A stretch of 64,000 nucleotides of DNA, taken from contig NZ_RXNQ01000034.1 in the NCBI RefSeq assembly GCF_004138205.1, forward strand, positions 233,074 to 297,073. The letters are read 5' to 3'. Under the pieces are notes generated by a model, which saw only the letters and a program-made list of their open reading frames with translations, was not told the origin of the DNA and did not search any database. Made by a program: the position numbers and the translations under genes. Source of the stretch: Pedobacter sp. SYP-B3415. GTDB taxonomy: Bacteria; Bacteroidota; Bacteroidia; Sphingobacteriales; Sphingobacteriaceae. Shown piece by piece: positions 56,513 through 64,000 of this stretch. Within the stretch, counting starts at the first letter, position 1; every line of letters starts with the position of its first letter.

Positions 56513-56626
56513 TGCTTAGGTTGCTTAAAATACACAGCAGTTAGCGGCATCTCTGCGCCGGCTAGCTGAAGATACATTTTTTTACCCAGCAGTATAATAA
56601 CTATGACCTTGCTGATTGATGTGGCG

Positions 56627-57502
56627 TTATTTTTTCGGAAGCTTTTTTTGAACCTCGGCTTCAAGCGCTTTTAATGCTGTGTCGTAGCCGCCACGGTCTG
56701 CAAAGGCTTCCGGATTGTAGGCATCGCCGGGTTTCCGTTTTTTATGCAGCGCAAACTGGCTGGCATGCGAAGCTACCCAAATATCAAACGACAGTTGCTT
56801 CATCGCGCGCAGCGTATAGAGGTAGTCTGCGGCAACGGTTGGGTAGTCAGGGATTTCATCGAAGGCTTTTCCCGTAACTACACTCGGCATATTGGCAATC
56901 AGGACTGAGTAGGCCTTTTTGTTGTCTTTTACTTTAATAAGAAAGCTGGATGAACCCTTTGTATGGCCTGGATGGTGCAGCATTTGAATCTGTGTTCCGC
57001 CTGCAGTAATGATTTCGCGGTCATTCAGCAGCCTGTCGGCCTTTACGGGCTGGTAACTCGTGTCTCCGCCGAGGCCATAATCTGATGCCCCTCCATCTGC
57101 CAGAACAGCCGCATCGGCCTTATTGATAAATACTTTTGCGCCGGTTTTCTGCTTCAGTGCAGCCATCGCAGCAACATGATCAAAGTGTGCCTGGGTTGTT
57201 AACAGAACCTTAATATCGGCCATTTTAAATCCTAACTTTTGAACGCTCTCGGTAATCAGCGGTTCCGAATCTGCTAACCCGGTATTTATCAGGACGTGCC
57301 CTTCCGGGGTTGCCACAAGGTAACAGGCAAGGTCATAGGTGCCCACATAATACAAATTTCCCGCAATGCGGAAAGGCTCAGTTGGTGCGGACCATTCAGC
57401 GGGATTGTTTTTCGGTTCGCGAACGTTTTGTGCCTCTGTAAAAGTGAATATAAAGGCAAAGAAGGCTGTTGATAACAGCAGTTTGGGGACTGATAATTTC
57501 AT
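56627..57502 (-). CDS. Subclass B3 metallo-beta-lactamase, Gln116 type
   Basis: 291 residues with signal peptide (to TEAQ). The metal site reads Q104-A-H106-F-D108-H109 in TTQAHFDHV, then H180 in HHPGHTKGS and H246 in ASHASQF; this equals Gln116/His118/Asp120/His121/His196/His263 in standard numbering. Subclass B3 normally has His116; Gln116 is the feature of the GOB-like group from Elizabethkingia and relatives. It should hydrolyse beta-lactams in the periplasm. It is probably an intrinsic gene; no integrase or IS flanks it directly. Confidence 0.9.
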   Translation of the reverse strand: MKLSVPKLLLSTAFFAFIFTFTEAQNVREPKNNPAEWSAPTEPFRIAGNLYYVGTYDLACYLVATPEGHVLINTGLADSEPLITESVQKLGFKMADIKVLLTTQAHFDHVAAMAALKQKTGAKVFINKADAAVLADGGASDYGLGGDTSYQPVKADRLLNDREIITAGGTQIQMLHHPGHTKGSSSFLIKVKDNKKAYSVLIANMPSVVTGKAFDEIPDYPTVAADYLYTLRAMKQLSFDIWVASHASQFALHKKRKPGDAYNPEAFADRGGYDTALKALEAEVQKKLPKK

Positions 57503-58233
57503 CGGTAAATTTTTAACCGAAGATAGGCTTTTTCCGGGTTTCTAAAACGCAGGAATCCTGACAAGCTCGGGTAAGGTTCTTCTTGATGGGGCTGTTCGCT
57601 GAGAGGTGACAAGGCTTGCGCGTTGCAACGCAAGACTAATGAACCATTGTTGTCCGGGAAAAATTGGCTGAATGAAATAAGATCCTTCTGAACAGTCTGA
57701 AAGCAGTATTTGCCTGAGTCCTCTGAATCAAGCACCCTATATTCTATGTTTGTGCTTTTACGTACAGGCGGTGGTTTCTATGAGGGTTTTGCCTGATTAC
57801 TGCCACTGATAGGTGCGGACCGGCCTTGTATCTTCTCGCCGCAGAAAAGTATTAAAAGTCTTGCACTGTTTTAAGGAGGTTGGGAAGAACCAAGGAGGGG
57901 AACCAGCCCGGAACAGAATGATGCAGGGGTAATCCGGGCCTTTTCCCGCCGCCGTTGGACTTTTGATGCTTTTATGCAAGAAGAGATACACAGCCGGAGC
58001 GGTTTGCTTCTTTTCCAAGAAAAAGAAGGAGCCCCGCGGCGGTGAGCGGTTCGATACCATAGCCTCACATCTATTGGAAACCAAAGAACTATAGGCTTTC
58101 GCAAGACTTTCCCAAGACAACAGTGACTAATGAACCATGATTTCAACTTGATAAGGCGAGGCAATGTTGCATGCCGGTGTTAAGGGACCATCATTTTTAT
58201 AACCTCGAATTATACAGCGCCAGCTAAAGTTAT
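57503..58233. other. Long non-coding region, GC-rich in its right part
   Basis: No convincing gene. The minus-strand frames of 78-107 codons overlap one another and have no domain. A stretch around 57990-58060 contains CTTCTTTT/AAAAGAAG pairing (58007-58014 with 58021-58028) next to GCCCCGCGGCGG, a style of extragenic element repeated in related genomes as I recall them. Copies elsewhere in this genome cannot be tested from this window. Confidence 0.4.
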
Positions 58234-59841
58234 TTAGCGTTTCGGGCTTTGTTCGCTGCGTGGGATAATAGCCGTCGTATCTCTTGCCCGGGCGCTTCTC
58301 TCAGGCGCATTTTTGTTCTTGTTTTCCCTGTGATGTGTTTGTTTGCTGACAGGCTCCTGTCCCGACGCTGCCCCGAGGTAAAAAAATTCCATGATCGACC
58401 CGGGATGATAGATTGTCTCCGGTTTCTCTTTGGCCGGGTTCGACGAGGCTGCCGTACTGTCTATGGCCAGGTAAATCTTCCGTCCGTCTGGAGAAATGGC
58501 AATGTCACGATAGCGAACCTTGTTTCTAAAATAACTGATTGTGTCGCCGACAATCCGTTTGCCCTCTTCATCAAGCTTAAGGCGGATTAATTTATTGCCC
58601 TTTAATGTTGGAACAAGTAAGGAATTCCGCCAGCCGGGTATCGCCGTGGCTGTGTAAACCTCCAGACTGCTGGGCGCTTCTGACGGCCATTGCTGATCGT
58701 CTTTCCCTTCCAATCGTTCTTCATATAACCGGGCCAGCAGCTCAGCAGAATTTGGATAAAGCGAAATAATCGGATCATGATAAGTTTTGCCCATCCCGGC
58801 TGCATTTTCTTTTTCGCTTACGATAAGCGGGTAGGTCGTATTCCATTTGCCGGGAAGTGCGGCGTGTTCGCTGGCACTGGCCGCAAGGCCGTCATAGTTT
58901 CCATCAGCATAACCGATTACGAGGGGGTGCCCATAGTTTCCTGATTTTTCAATGATGTTGATTTCATCGTCTGAAAAAGGGCCATGTTCACTTTGAAAGA
59001 GGCGCCCCGAGCCATTTATTTTCGCATAGGCCAACCCTTGCGGATTGCGATGACCATAACTCCAGACGGCGCTTTGCCGGGGAGCATTAAAAGGGTTGTC
59101 GTTTGGGATCCACTTGTCAAAGGCATCGCGGTCCTGGTCGGCTTCAGTATTAAAACGCAGAATCTTGCCCTCATATGAAGTTTTCAGCTGGGCACGGTTT
59201 GGCTGCCCGGCATTGCCGAACTGCCCGGCACCCATATCGCCCGTGCTGTAAAACAGGTAAAGTTTATCGCCTGCCGGCGCCAAGACTAGGCGGCCGCCGT
59301 TGTGGTCGTTACTTTGTGGGATGGTATCACACAAAATCACAGGCTTAATCAGCTTTTCTGTACTCTTGCTGTATTCGTAACGCACAATGCGGCCCCAAAA
59401 CCGGCAGCCACCGAACTTATCTGCACAACCACTCCCGTCTTTGTCAGCACCGGAAAAAGCGTAGACATACATCAGGTAAACAAATGGTTTTCCGTTTAAT
59501 AGCTGCGGATGCAGGGCCATTCCCATCAGGCCACCCTGCGGCCAGGGTTTGCCACCGCTGGCTTTGCCCAGCTTATCATAGCGCGGAAATTTTCGTTCTG
59601 TATTCAGATCCAAAATTACCGTGCGTTTTCCACTTGCAGGGTCGATGCGGCTCACCAGATATCCCTTTGACTCGGTAACCCATAGCTGGTTGTCGGGTCC
59701 ATAGGTGATTTCCCAGGGATCGCTTAGTTTGCTGGCAACAACACGGGCGGCAAATCGTTCGCCCATCGGACCGGTAACTGTTTGGCCATTGGCAGACCAG
59801 GAAAACGTGATCAACAGAGCTGCGGCGAGAAGTTTTATCAT
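58234..59841 (-). CDS. Soluble PQQ-dependent sugar dehydrogenase
   Basis: 535 residues, signal peptide to ANGQ. A six-bladed propeller of the GdhB/sGDH type: LSDPWEITYGPDNQLWVTE at the start, the catalytic-base His in NDHNGGRL, and YGHRNPQGLAY and QSEHGPFSDDEINII for PQQ and calcium. The C-terminal ~45 residues are basic and disordered (HHRENKNKNAPERS). It oxidises sugars in the periplasm to lactones; PQQ biosynthesis genes are not in the window. Confidence 0.9.
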   Translation of the reverse strand: MIKLLAAALLITFSWSANGQTVTGPMGERFAARVVASKLSDPWEITYGPDNQLWVTESKGYLVSRIDPASGKRTVILDLNTERKFPRYDKLGKASGGKPWPQGGLMGMALHPQLLNGKPFVYLMYVYAFSGADKDGSGCADKFGGCRFWGRIVRYEYSKSTEKLIKPVILCDTIPQSNDHNGGRLVLAPAGDKLYLFYSTGDMGAGQFGNAGQPNRAQLKTSYEGKILRFNTEADQDRDAFDKWIPNDNPFNAPRQSAVWSYGHRNPQGLAYAKINGSGRLFQSEHGPFSDDEINIIEKSGNYGHPLVIGYADGNYDGLAASASEHAALPGKWNTTYPLIVSEKENAAGMGKTYHDPIISLYPNSAELLARLYEERLEGKDDQQWPSEAPSSLEVYTATAIPGWRNSLLVPTLKGNKLIRLKLDEEGKRIVGDTISYFRNKVRYRDIAISPDGRKIYLAIDSTAASSNPAKEKPETIYHPGSIMEFFYLGAASGQEPVSKQTHHRENKNKNAPERSARARDTTAIIPRSEQSPKR

Positions 59842-60114
59842 ACCCCCGTAACAGCGCCGGCCGCGCTTAGTTGTGCCAGCGGAAAGAAAATAAGGTGCAG
59901 CAGAATGTCAAAGATAAAAACGCAAAGATGTTAACCTGTTCGGCGAAAGCATCGGCCCTTGCGTTAACCTAATCATATAAAGTCAGAATCATCGCGATCG
60001 TACTGCAAAAATTTTGCGGATCTTATTAGCTTAGCGCCTGATAAGCGTTGTGTCGTGCGTATTGTCTAACGAAGGATGAGAGTAAACAACGAGCCTAATA
60101 TTTTACAACAGATA

Positions 60115-61665
60115 ATGATAAAATCATTTATTCCCTGCAAACCTCTTAAAGGTGTCATCTATGCGCTGATGACCATCATGTTATTCGTGTCTCCGTGTGT
60201 CTTTGCGCAAACCACGGTATCAAAAGACATCCAGAAGGTCGTGATACCAAGTGATTTTCCGGATCCTTCTGTTATCAGGGTGGGTAACACATACTATGCA
60301 ACATGTTCGGCGTCTGAGTGGGGACCTGTATTTGCTTTGGCAAAGTCTACCGATATGGTAAACTGGGATGTTGTAACATACGCTTTTCCAAATCGTCCGA
60401 AATGGTCAACAGCAAATTACTGGGCACCTGAATTGTATCATGACGGCAAAAAATTCTTTATTTATTATACTGCCCGGATTGATGGTGGGCCTCTTTGCGT
60501 CGGGGTGGCTACTGCCGATCAGGCGGAAGGCCCATGGACAGATCATGGTCCGGTGGTATGTCAGACTGCAGGTTCGATTGATGCAGCCTGTGTAGAGGAT
60601 GACAAAGGTCAGAAATTTCTCATCTGGAAAGAGGATGGCAATAGCGTCGGTAAGCCAACACCTATTTGGGGGCAAAAACTATCAAAAAGTGGCATTACCC
60701 CAATTGGCGAAAAATTCGAACTCTTCAGGAACGATACACCATGGGAGAGAAATCTGGTTGAAGGCGCCTTTATCATGAAAAAGGGGGAATACTTTTACTG
60801 CTTTTATGCCGGTGCAGGCTGCTGTGGTGTAGGCTGCGACTATGCAATCGGCGTAGCCCGTTCAAAAACAATAGAAGGGAAATGGGAGAAATATGCCGCC
60901 AACCCAATACTTGCAGGAAATGATGTATGGAAGTGCCCCGGACACGGAACGGTGGTCACAGATACAAAGGGAAATGATCTTTTTATGTATCATGCCTACA
61001 GCACGGAAAGCGGTGTATATGTTGGCCGCCAGGCGCTCATCAGCCAGATTGAATGGACTAGCGAGGGTTGGCCGGTCATCAAAAAGGGCGCTGAGCTAAT
61101 CACCAGAAAAGAGAATACAGCTCTTAGTTTCAAGGATGACTTCAGCAAGCTGGCAAGCAGTTGGCGCTGGCCGGTTGAGCATCAGCCAGTTTATAAGGCT
61201 GCGAACGGTTTATTGAACCTGACGGCCCTTAAAGAAACAGAAGCAAATAAAGTGGGGGCTGTCCTTGCTCAGAGCAGCCTGTCCTTTAACTACAGCGCTA
61301 TATCTGCGGTAAAAGTTACACCAGGTGTAGCGTCGGGGTTGAGCATTTTTGGCGATGTCAACAACGCCATTGGCTTATCTGTTGACAATGGGAACCTGGT
61401 CTTATGGAAAGTTCAGCGCAACAAACGAACCATTGTTACACAAACAAAGGCCCCTGCTGCGCGGCTGTTACAATTAAAGGTAACGGTAAAGCAAGGAAGT
61501 AAGCTTCAGTATGCCTGGAGTACAGACGGCCGCTCCTGGACAAATATAGGGGGTGTTCTGGAGGGTACTTACCTCCCGCCATGGGACAGAGGCGTACGGA
61601 TAGCATTGGTTGCAAAGGGTACCGGCACCGGCTATTTTGATTGGATAAGAATCGACAGCATATAA
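60115..61665 (+). CDS. Secreted GH43-like beta-propeller glycosidase with ConA-like C-terminus
   Basis: 516 residues from the ATG at 60115; an in-frame ATG at 60076 adds 13. A signal peptide ends VFAQ. Blade signatures of family 43: base aspartate in FPDPSVIRV, GSIDAACVEDDKG for the pKa-modulating Asp, and NLVEGAFIMKKGEYFYCFYAG for the acid glutamate. A beta-sandwich follows from about residue 350 (FKDDFSKLASSWRWPV), like the xylosidase C-terminal domain. It is likely an arabinofuranosidase or xylosidase; linkage specificity cannot be read. Confidence 0.9.
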   Translation: MIKSFIPCKPLKGVIYALMTIMLFVSPCVFAQTTVSKDIQKVVIPSDFPDPSVIRVGNTYYATCSASEWGPVFALAKSTDMVNWDVVTYAFPNRPKWSTANYWAPELYHDGKKFFIYYTARIDGGPLCVGVATADQAEGPWTDHGPVVCQTAGSIDAACVEDDKGQKFLIWKEDGNSVGKPTPIWGQKLSKSGITPIGEKFELFRNDTPWERNLVEGAFIMKKGEYFYCFYAGAGCCGVGCDYAIGVARSKTIEGKWEKYAANPILAGNDVWKCPGHGTVVTDTKGNDLFMYHAYSTESGVYVGRQALISQIEWTSEGWPVIKKGAELITRKENTALSFKDDFSKLASSWRWPVEHQPVYKAANGLLNLTALKETEANKVGAVLAQSSLSFNYSAISAVKVTPGVASGLSIFGDVNNAIGLSVDNGNLVLWKVQRNKRTIVTQTKAPAARLLQLKVTVKQGSKLQYAWSTDGRSWTNIGGVLEGTYLPPWDRGVRIALVAKGTGTGYFDWIRIDSI

Positions 61666-61708
61666 TAGTCAGAGACCCGCAGGCGTCATTACCATATTTA
61701 AATAAGTT

Positions 61709-61963
61709 ATGGCAAAAAGAAATCTGTCAGATTTCAGCGATGAAGAATTGCTGGATATGTCAAAAAAGATAAAGTCGGCATCAATCATGAACGCGGCATT
61801 GATCGGCTTTCTGGTTGGCATTGTGTTTTATAGCATCGCTGCTAACGCATTTGGCCTTGTTATGCTGCTGCCCTTATTTCTGATTTTCAAACTCATGAAT
61901 AAACAAACCCCTTATAAACGGCAGGAGGTAGAACAGGTGTTGAAAGCAAGAGATCTGAAGTAG
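61709..61963 (+). CDS. Small membrane protein, unknown
   Basis: 84 residues: a charged N-terminus (LSDFSDEELLDMSKKIKS), two adjacent transmembrane helices (ALIGFLVGIVFYSIAANAFGLVMLLPLFLIF), and a basic tail ending ARDLK. Unrecognised; 43 bp after the GH43 gene and possibly cotranscribed. Confidence 0.65.
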   Translation: MAKRNLSDFSDEELLDMSKKIKSASIMNAALIGFLVGIVFYSIAANAFGLVMLLPLFLIFKLMNKQTPYKRQEVEQVLKARDLK

Positions 61964-62121
61964 ACGATAGAAATCATACTCTTTGCAATCGATTCAATTG
62001 ATCGTATTTGTAATATCGTAGCCCTTGGTCAACAATAAATGTTGATATTGAAGCAAGATGTTCGCTGTTGCTCATATGCAAACGAAGTGTTCCTTACAAA
62101 CACGTTGCCCGATGATACCCT

Positions 62122-62556
62122 TTAACTGATATAACTCGCGTCGAATTCCACAATCCACTCGATTCCGTACTTGTCTCTGAACATTCCTGCATAGGCGCCC
62201 CAGGGACTATCGGCCATAGGCGCTTCAACGTTGCCACCGGCTGACAGGCCGTTGAAGATTTCTTCCGCCTCCTGGCGGCTTTCAGCACTGATCGAAATTT
62301 TAGACCTGTTTTCGTTTTCGTTTACAGGTCCCATAAATGCCGGAACGTCGTTGGCTATTAATACGTTGTGTTTCCCGATGGGCAGAATGATGGTCATTAT
62401 CTTATTCGCATCTTCTTCCCCGACAGGGAAATCGGGGCCTGACAGATCTTTAAAACGAACGATTTTCGTAAAATCTCCGCCAAAAACCGATTTGTAGAAG
62501 TTGAATGCTTCTTCAGCGTTTCCGTTGAAGTTGATCCAGGGATTGATAGTTCTCAT
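62122..62556 (-). CDS. VOC-superfamily protein (PhnB-like)
   Basis: 144 residues: INPWINFNGNAEEAFNFYKSVFGG at the start and SPWGAYAGMFRDKYGIEWIVEF at the end define the PhnB/3-demethylubiquinone-like glyoxalase fold. It may bind a small molecule; no enzymatic role is assigned. Confidence 0.88.
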   Translation of the reverse strand: MRTINPWINFNGNAEEAFNFYKSVFGGDFTKIVRFKDLSGPDFPVGEEDANKIMTIILPIGKHNVLIANDVPAFMGPVNENENRSKISISAESRQEAEEIFNGLSAGGNVEAPMADSPWGAYAGMFRDKYGIEWIVEFDASYIS

Positions 62557-62621
62557 AATTTTATTTAATGTTTTCTGTTTGAGGTTTGCCGCCTTTCCTA
62601 AAGGCTCTGATGGAGCGGACT

Positions 62622-63392
62622 TTATTCGATTTTACGAAGCAACATTTTCAGATCCGGCGCAACACCTAATCGATCAAATAGTTTGTGAGACAATTCAAAT
62701 GAATTTTTCAAAGCTATTTCCAGGTTTGCGCTAATCAGATCAGATGTGGTGCTTGTAAAATCTTTGTACCAGTCATTATTGATGTCTTTTTCCAAGCCTT
62801 TGGTCGGACTTTCCCAATGATCAGTTTGGTGGGTCGCTAACCGGATCAGCCAAAGCAAATACTTTTGTACAACCAACAGACTTTGGTAAGCATGTGCATA
62901 TTCTTTCCTTTTCAGCAGATTGTTTGTTGTTAACAGTACATTTAACAAAGACTTTGACAAAAACAAAGTGTTTTCGTTTGTGCTTCGCTCAGGGGATTTT
63001 ATAGTTACTTGAGCAAGGATGTCAGCCAGCAAGCCATCTTTGTCGATGATATTCATCTTGTCGAAGTCGCTGAATGCTACAGACCCTTCCCATGATCGTA
63101 TGACGTCAATTTCATTTACTGGTAGAAAATGGAACTCACCCCTGACGAGGTTTTCAAAGACTGCCACCTCACTGCCGTATTCATTTATAAAATATAATGC
63201 TGTCGGGTAAATCTGATTTACCCACAACTGGCCCGAGAAATTTTCTTTGTCTTTAAGAAAGATATAAAACTCAATATCTGAATATTGGTCGCCTTCATCT
63301 TTGGTAAACGAGCCGTACATGAAGACAGCAGAAACGTTGTCGTCTTTTTGAGCGATTGACTTCACGGTATCAATCATCTGTAACTGTATCAT
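62622..63392 (-). CDS. Lincosamide nucleotidyltransferase-like protein (Lnu(B)/Lnu(F) type)
   Basis: 256 residues. FMYGSFTKDEGDQYSDIEFYIFLKD is the GS...D.E nucleotidyltransferase motif in the form found in Lnu(B)/Lnu(F). YGSEVAVFENLVRGEFHFL follows, as in those enzymes. The C-terminal half is a helical domain (LLTTNNLLKRKEYAHAYQSLLVVQKYLLWLIRLA). Those enzymes adenylylate lincomycin and clindamycin. Resistance is an inference; chromosomal homologues may act on other substrates. Its composition resembles its neighbours, and an IS begins 480 bp upstream of its start. Confidence 0.8.
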   Translation of the reverse strand: MIQLQMIDTVKSIAQKDDNVSAVFMYGSFTKDEGDQYSDIEFYIFLKDKENFSGQLWVNQIYPTALYFINEYGSEVAVFENLVRGEFHFLPVNEIDVIRSWEGSVAFSDFDKMNIIDKDGLLADILAQVTIKSPERSTNENTLFLSKSLLNVLLTTNNLLKRKEYAHAYQSLLVVQKYLLWLIRLATHQTDHWESPTKGLEKDINNDWYKDFTSTTSDLISANLEIALKNSFELSHKLFDRLGVAPDLKMLLRKIE

Positions 63393-63747
63393 GATTCGAA
63401 GGTTGGGATTGTATAATAGATTCCTGCACCACTGCTGTGATGAAAATTATTTTCTCTCTGAACAGTTACATATAGCTTCATTGGGGCCTATGTTTTAGGT
63501 TTCTGATAAATTTAATAAATCTTTTGCGGTTACTTTCTTATTACCGATACTTATGTTAGTGCATTTAGAAAAGTCTTAAAAATTCCGGTATGAGAAGAAC
63601 TAAGACATAGAGTAAGGCTGTGAATATTCATGATTTTTGGTTCTCTCTACAAACACAACAATCTTTTTTTCATTCAACTCAATGAGGGGCTTTGCGCTGG
63701 TTCTGGCTCGTTATTTATGCAACGGTTTCTCCTTGTTCTTTTCTCTT
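63393..63747. other. Non-coding region beside the IS
   Basis: AT-rich, no ORF of note and no clear hairpin. It presumably holds the promoter of the nucleotidyltransferase gene. Confidence 0.4.
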
Positions 63748-63864
63748 TGATCCAGAATTACCTCCGTTCAACCTTCCGCTTTGCTAAAGGTTTGGCTGCG
63801 GTGATCCGGGATTACCTTCGCTCAACCTTCCACTGCGCTGCAGGTTTCGCTGCGGTGATCCCGG
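63748..63864. repeat. Two 54-bp imperfect tandem repeats plus partial third
   Basis: Copy 1 at 63748-63801 and copy 2 at 63802-63855 share most positions (TGATCC..ATTACCT.CG.TCAACCTTCC at the left, GGTTT.GCTGCGG at the right). A partial third copy (TGATCCCGG) follows. They end about 10 bp before the IS end. Confidence 0.75.
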
Positions 63865-63873
63865 AGGGGGGGC

Positions 63874-64000
63874 TGTATGTCCCTGATATAAGTTGCCCAA
63901 AAATGGGAACAAAAATTATGAGAACACAAGGAAAAATAATCAGTACACATCGGGTGTATTCGCAGGAATTTAAGCGTGAAATTGTCGAAGCCTTTGAGAG
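63874..64000 (+). mobile_element. Left end of an insertion sequence (partial)
   Basis: Beginning near TGTATGTCCCTGATATAAGT, a TG-initiated end typical of IS3-family elements leads within 45 bp to a transposase-type start. The right end is outside the window, so the inverted repeats and target duplication cannot be verified. Confidence 0.55.
63918..64000 (+). CDS. Transposase helix-turn-helix protein, N-terminus (partial)
   Basis: A frame from the ATG at 63918 that runs off the window. The sequence VYSQEFKREIVEAFE is the start of the HTH_Tnp_1/OrfA-type fold used by IS3-group elements to bind their ends. Only 27 codons are present. Confidence 0.65.
   Translation, partial: MRTQGKIISTHRVYSQEFKREIVEAFE

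Noticed and set aside
57797..58164. Overlapping 97- and 107-codon minus-strand frames
   Set aside because: Two frames share the same bases, one peptide reads through a hairpin, and none has a domain; more likely an extragenic element.
1..64000. CRISPR arrays and rRNA operons
   Set aside because: No regularly spaced repeats of 24-40 bp and no rRNA-like conserved segments were found when reading through.

Overview
The window looks like a chromosomal segment of a Bacteroidota bacterium, most likely of the family Sphingobacteriaceae (Pedobacter-like; the genus is a guess). The reasons are four SusC/SusD outer-membrane pairs, a DUF1735 lipoprotein, 7TMR-DISM receptors, many secreted enzymes with Bacteroidota-type signal peptides, promoter-like TAnnTTTG boxes instead of a classical -10, and little use of Shine-Dalgarno sites. 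I see no rRNA, CRISPR array or prophage; one tRNA and one strong structured-RNA candidate are present.

Layout. 1-4836: the N-terminal half of a 7TM receptor (cut by the window edge), murF, and a secreted M14 peptidase. 5463-22946: three consecutive SusC/SusD transport units, the second with a DUF1735 lipoprotein, interleaved with two secreted proteins of unknown function; no glycosidase lies among them, so the cargo is not evident. 23038-29681: housekeeping and small accessory genes (DoxX, LD-carboxypeptidase, metG with a TTG start, tRNA-Arg, a zinc-ribbon protein, SRPBCC, DinB-like, an SDR with an altered catalytic dyad, and a tiny hydrophilic protein). 29885-31801: a 7TM receptor fused to the DNA-binding part of an IS1595-type transposase. 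32040-35554: a compact uronide-degradation operon (two alginate-lyase-fold proteins and GH88), followed by a PorT-like barrel, a GH3 enzyme and a secreted thioredoxin. 38986-41316: TatD, TcdA, two XRE regulators and a 6S-like RNA with its own promoter.

41790-51069 is the most unusual region. Two tandem TlpA-thioredoxin/DUF3738 proteins are translationally coupled to a SusC/SusD pair. Facing them across a shared terminator are two tandem genes for small secreted peptides with an invariant cysteine pair, a MauE/DoxX-like redox membrane protein and a Crp-family regulator. It may be an undescribed thiol-redox and outer-membrane peptide system.

51275-63392 carries accessory metabolism and resistance-like genes: an E1-like/rhodanese fusion, SelW-like protein, exported SAM hydrolase, YdeI-like protein, MFS transporter, a subclass B3 beta-lactamase of the Gln116 type, PQQ sugar dehydrogenase, GH43, VOC protein and a lincosamide nucleotidyltransferase homologue. 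The window ends in 54-bp tandem repeats and the left end of an insertion sequence.
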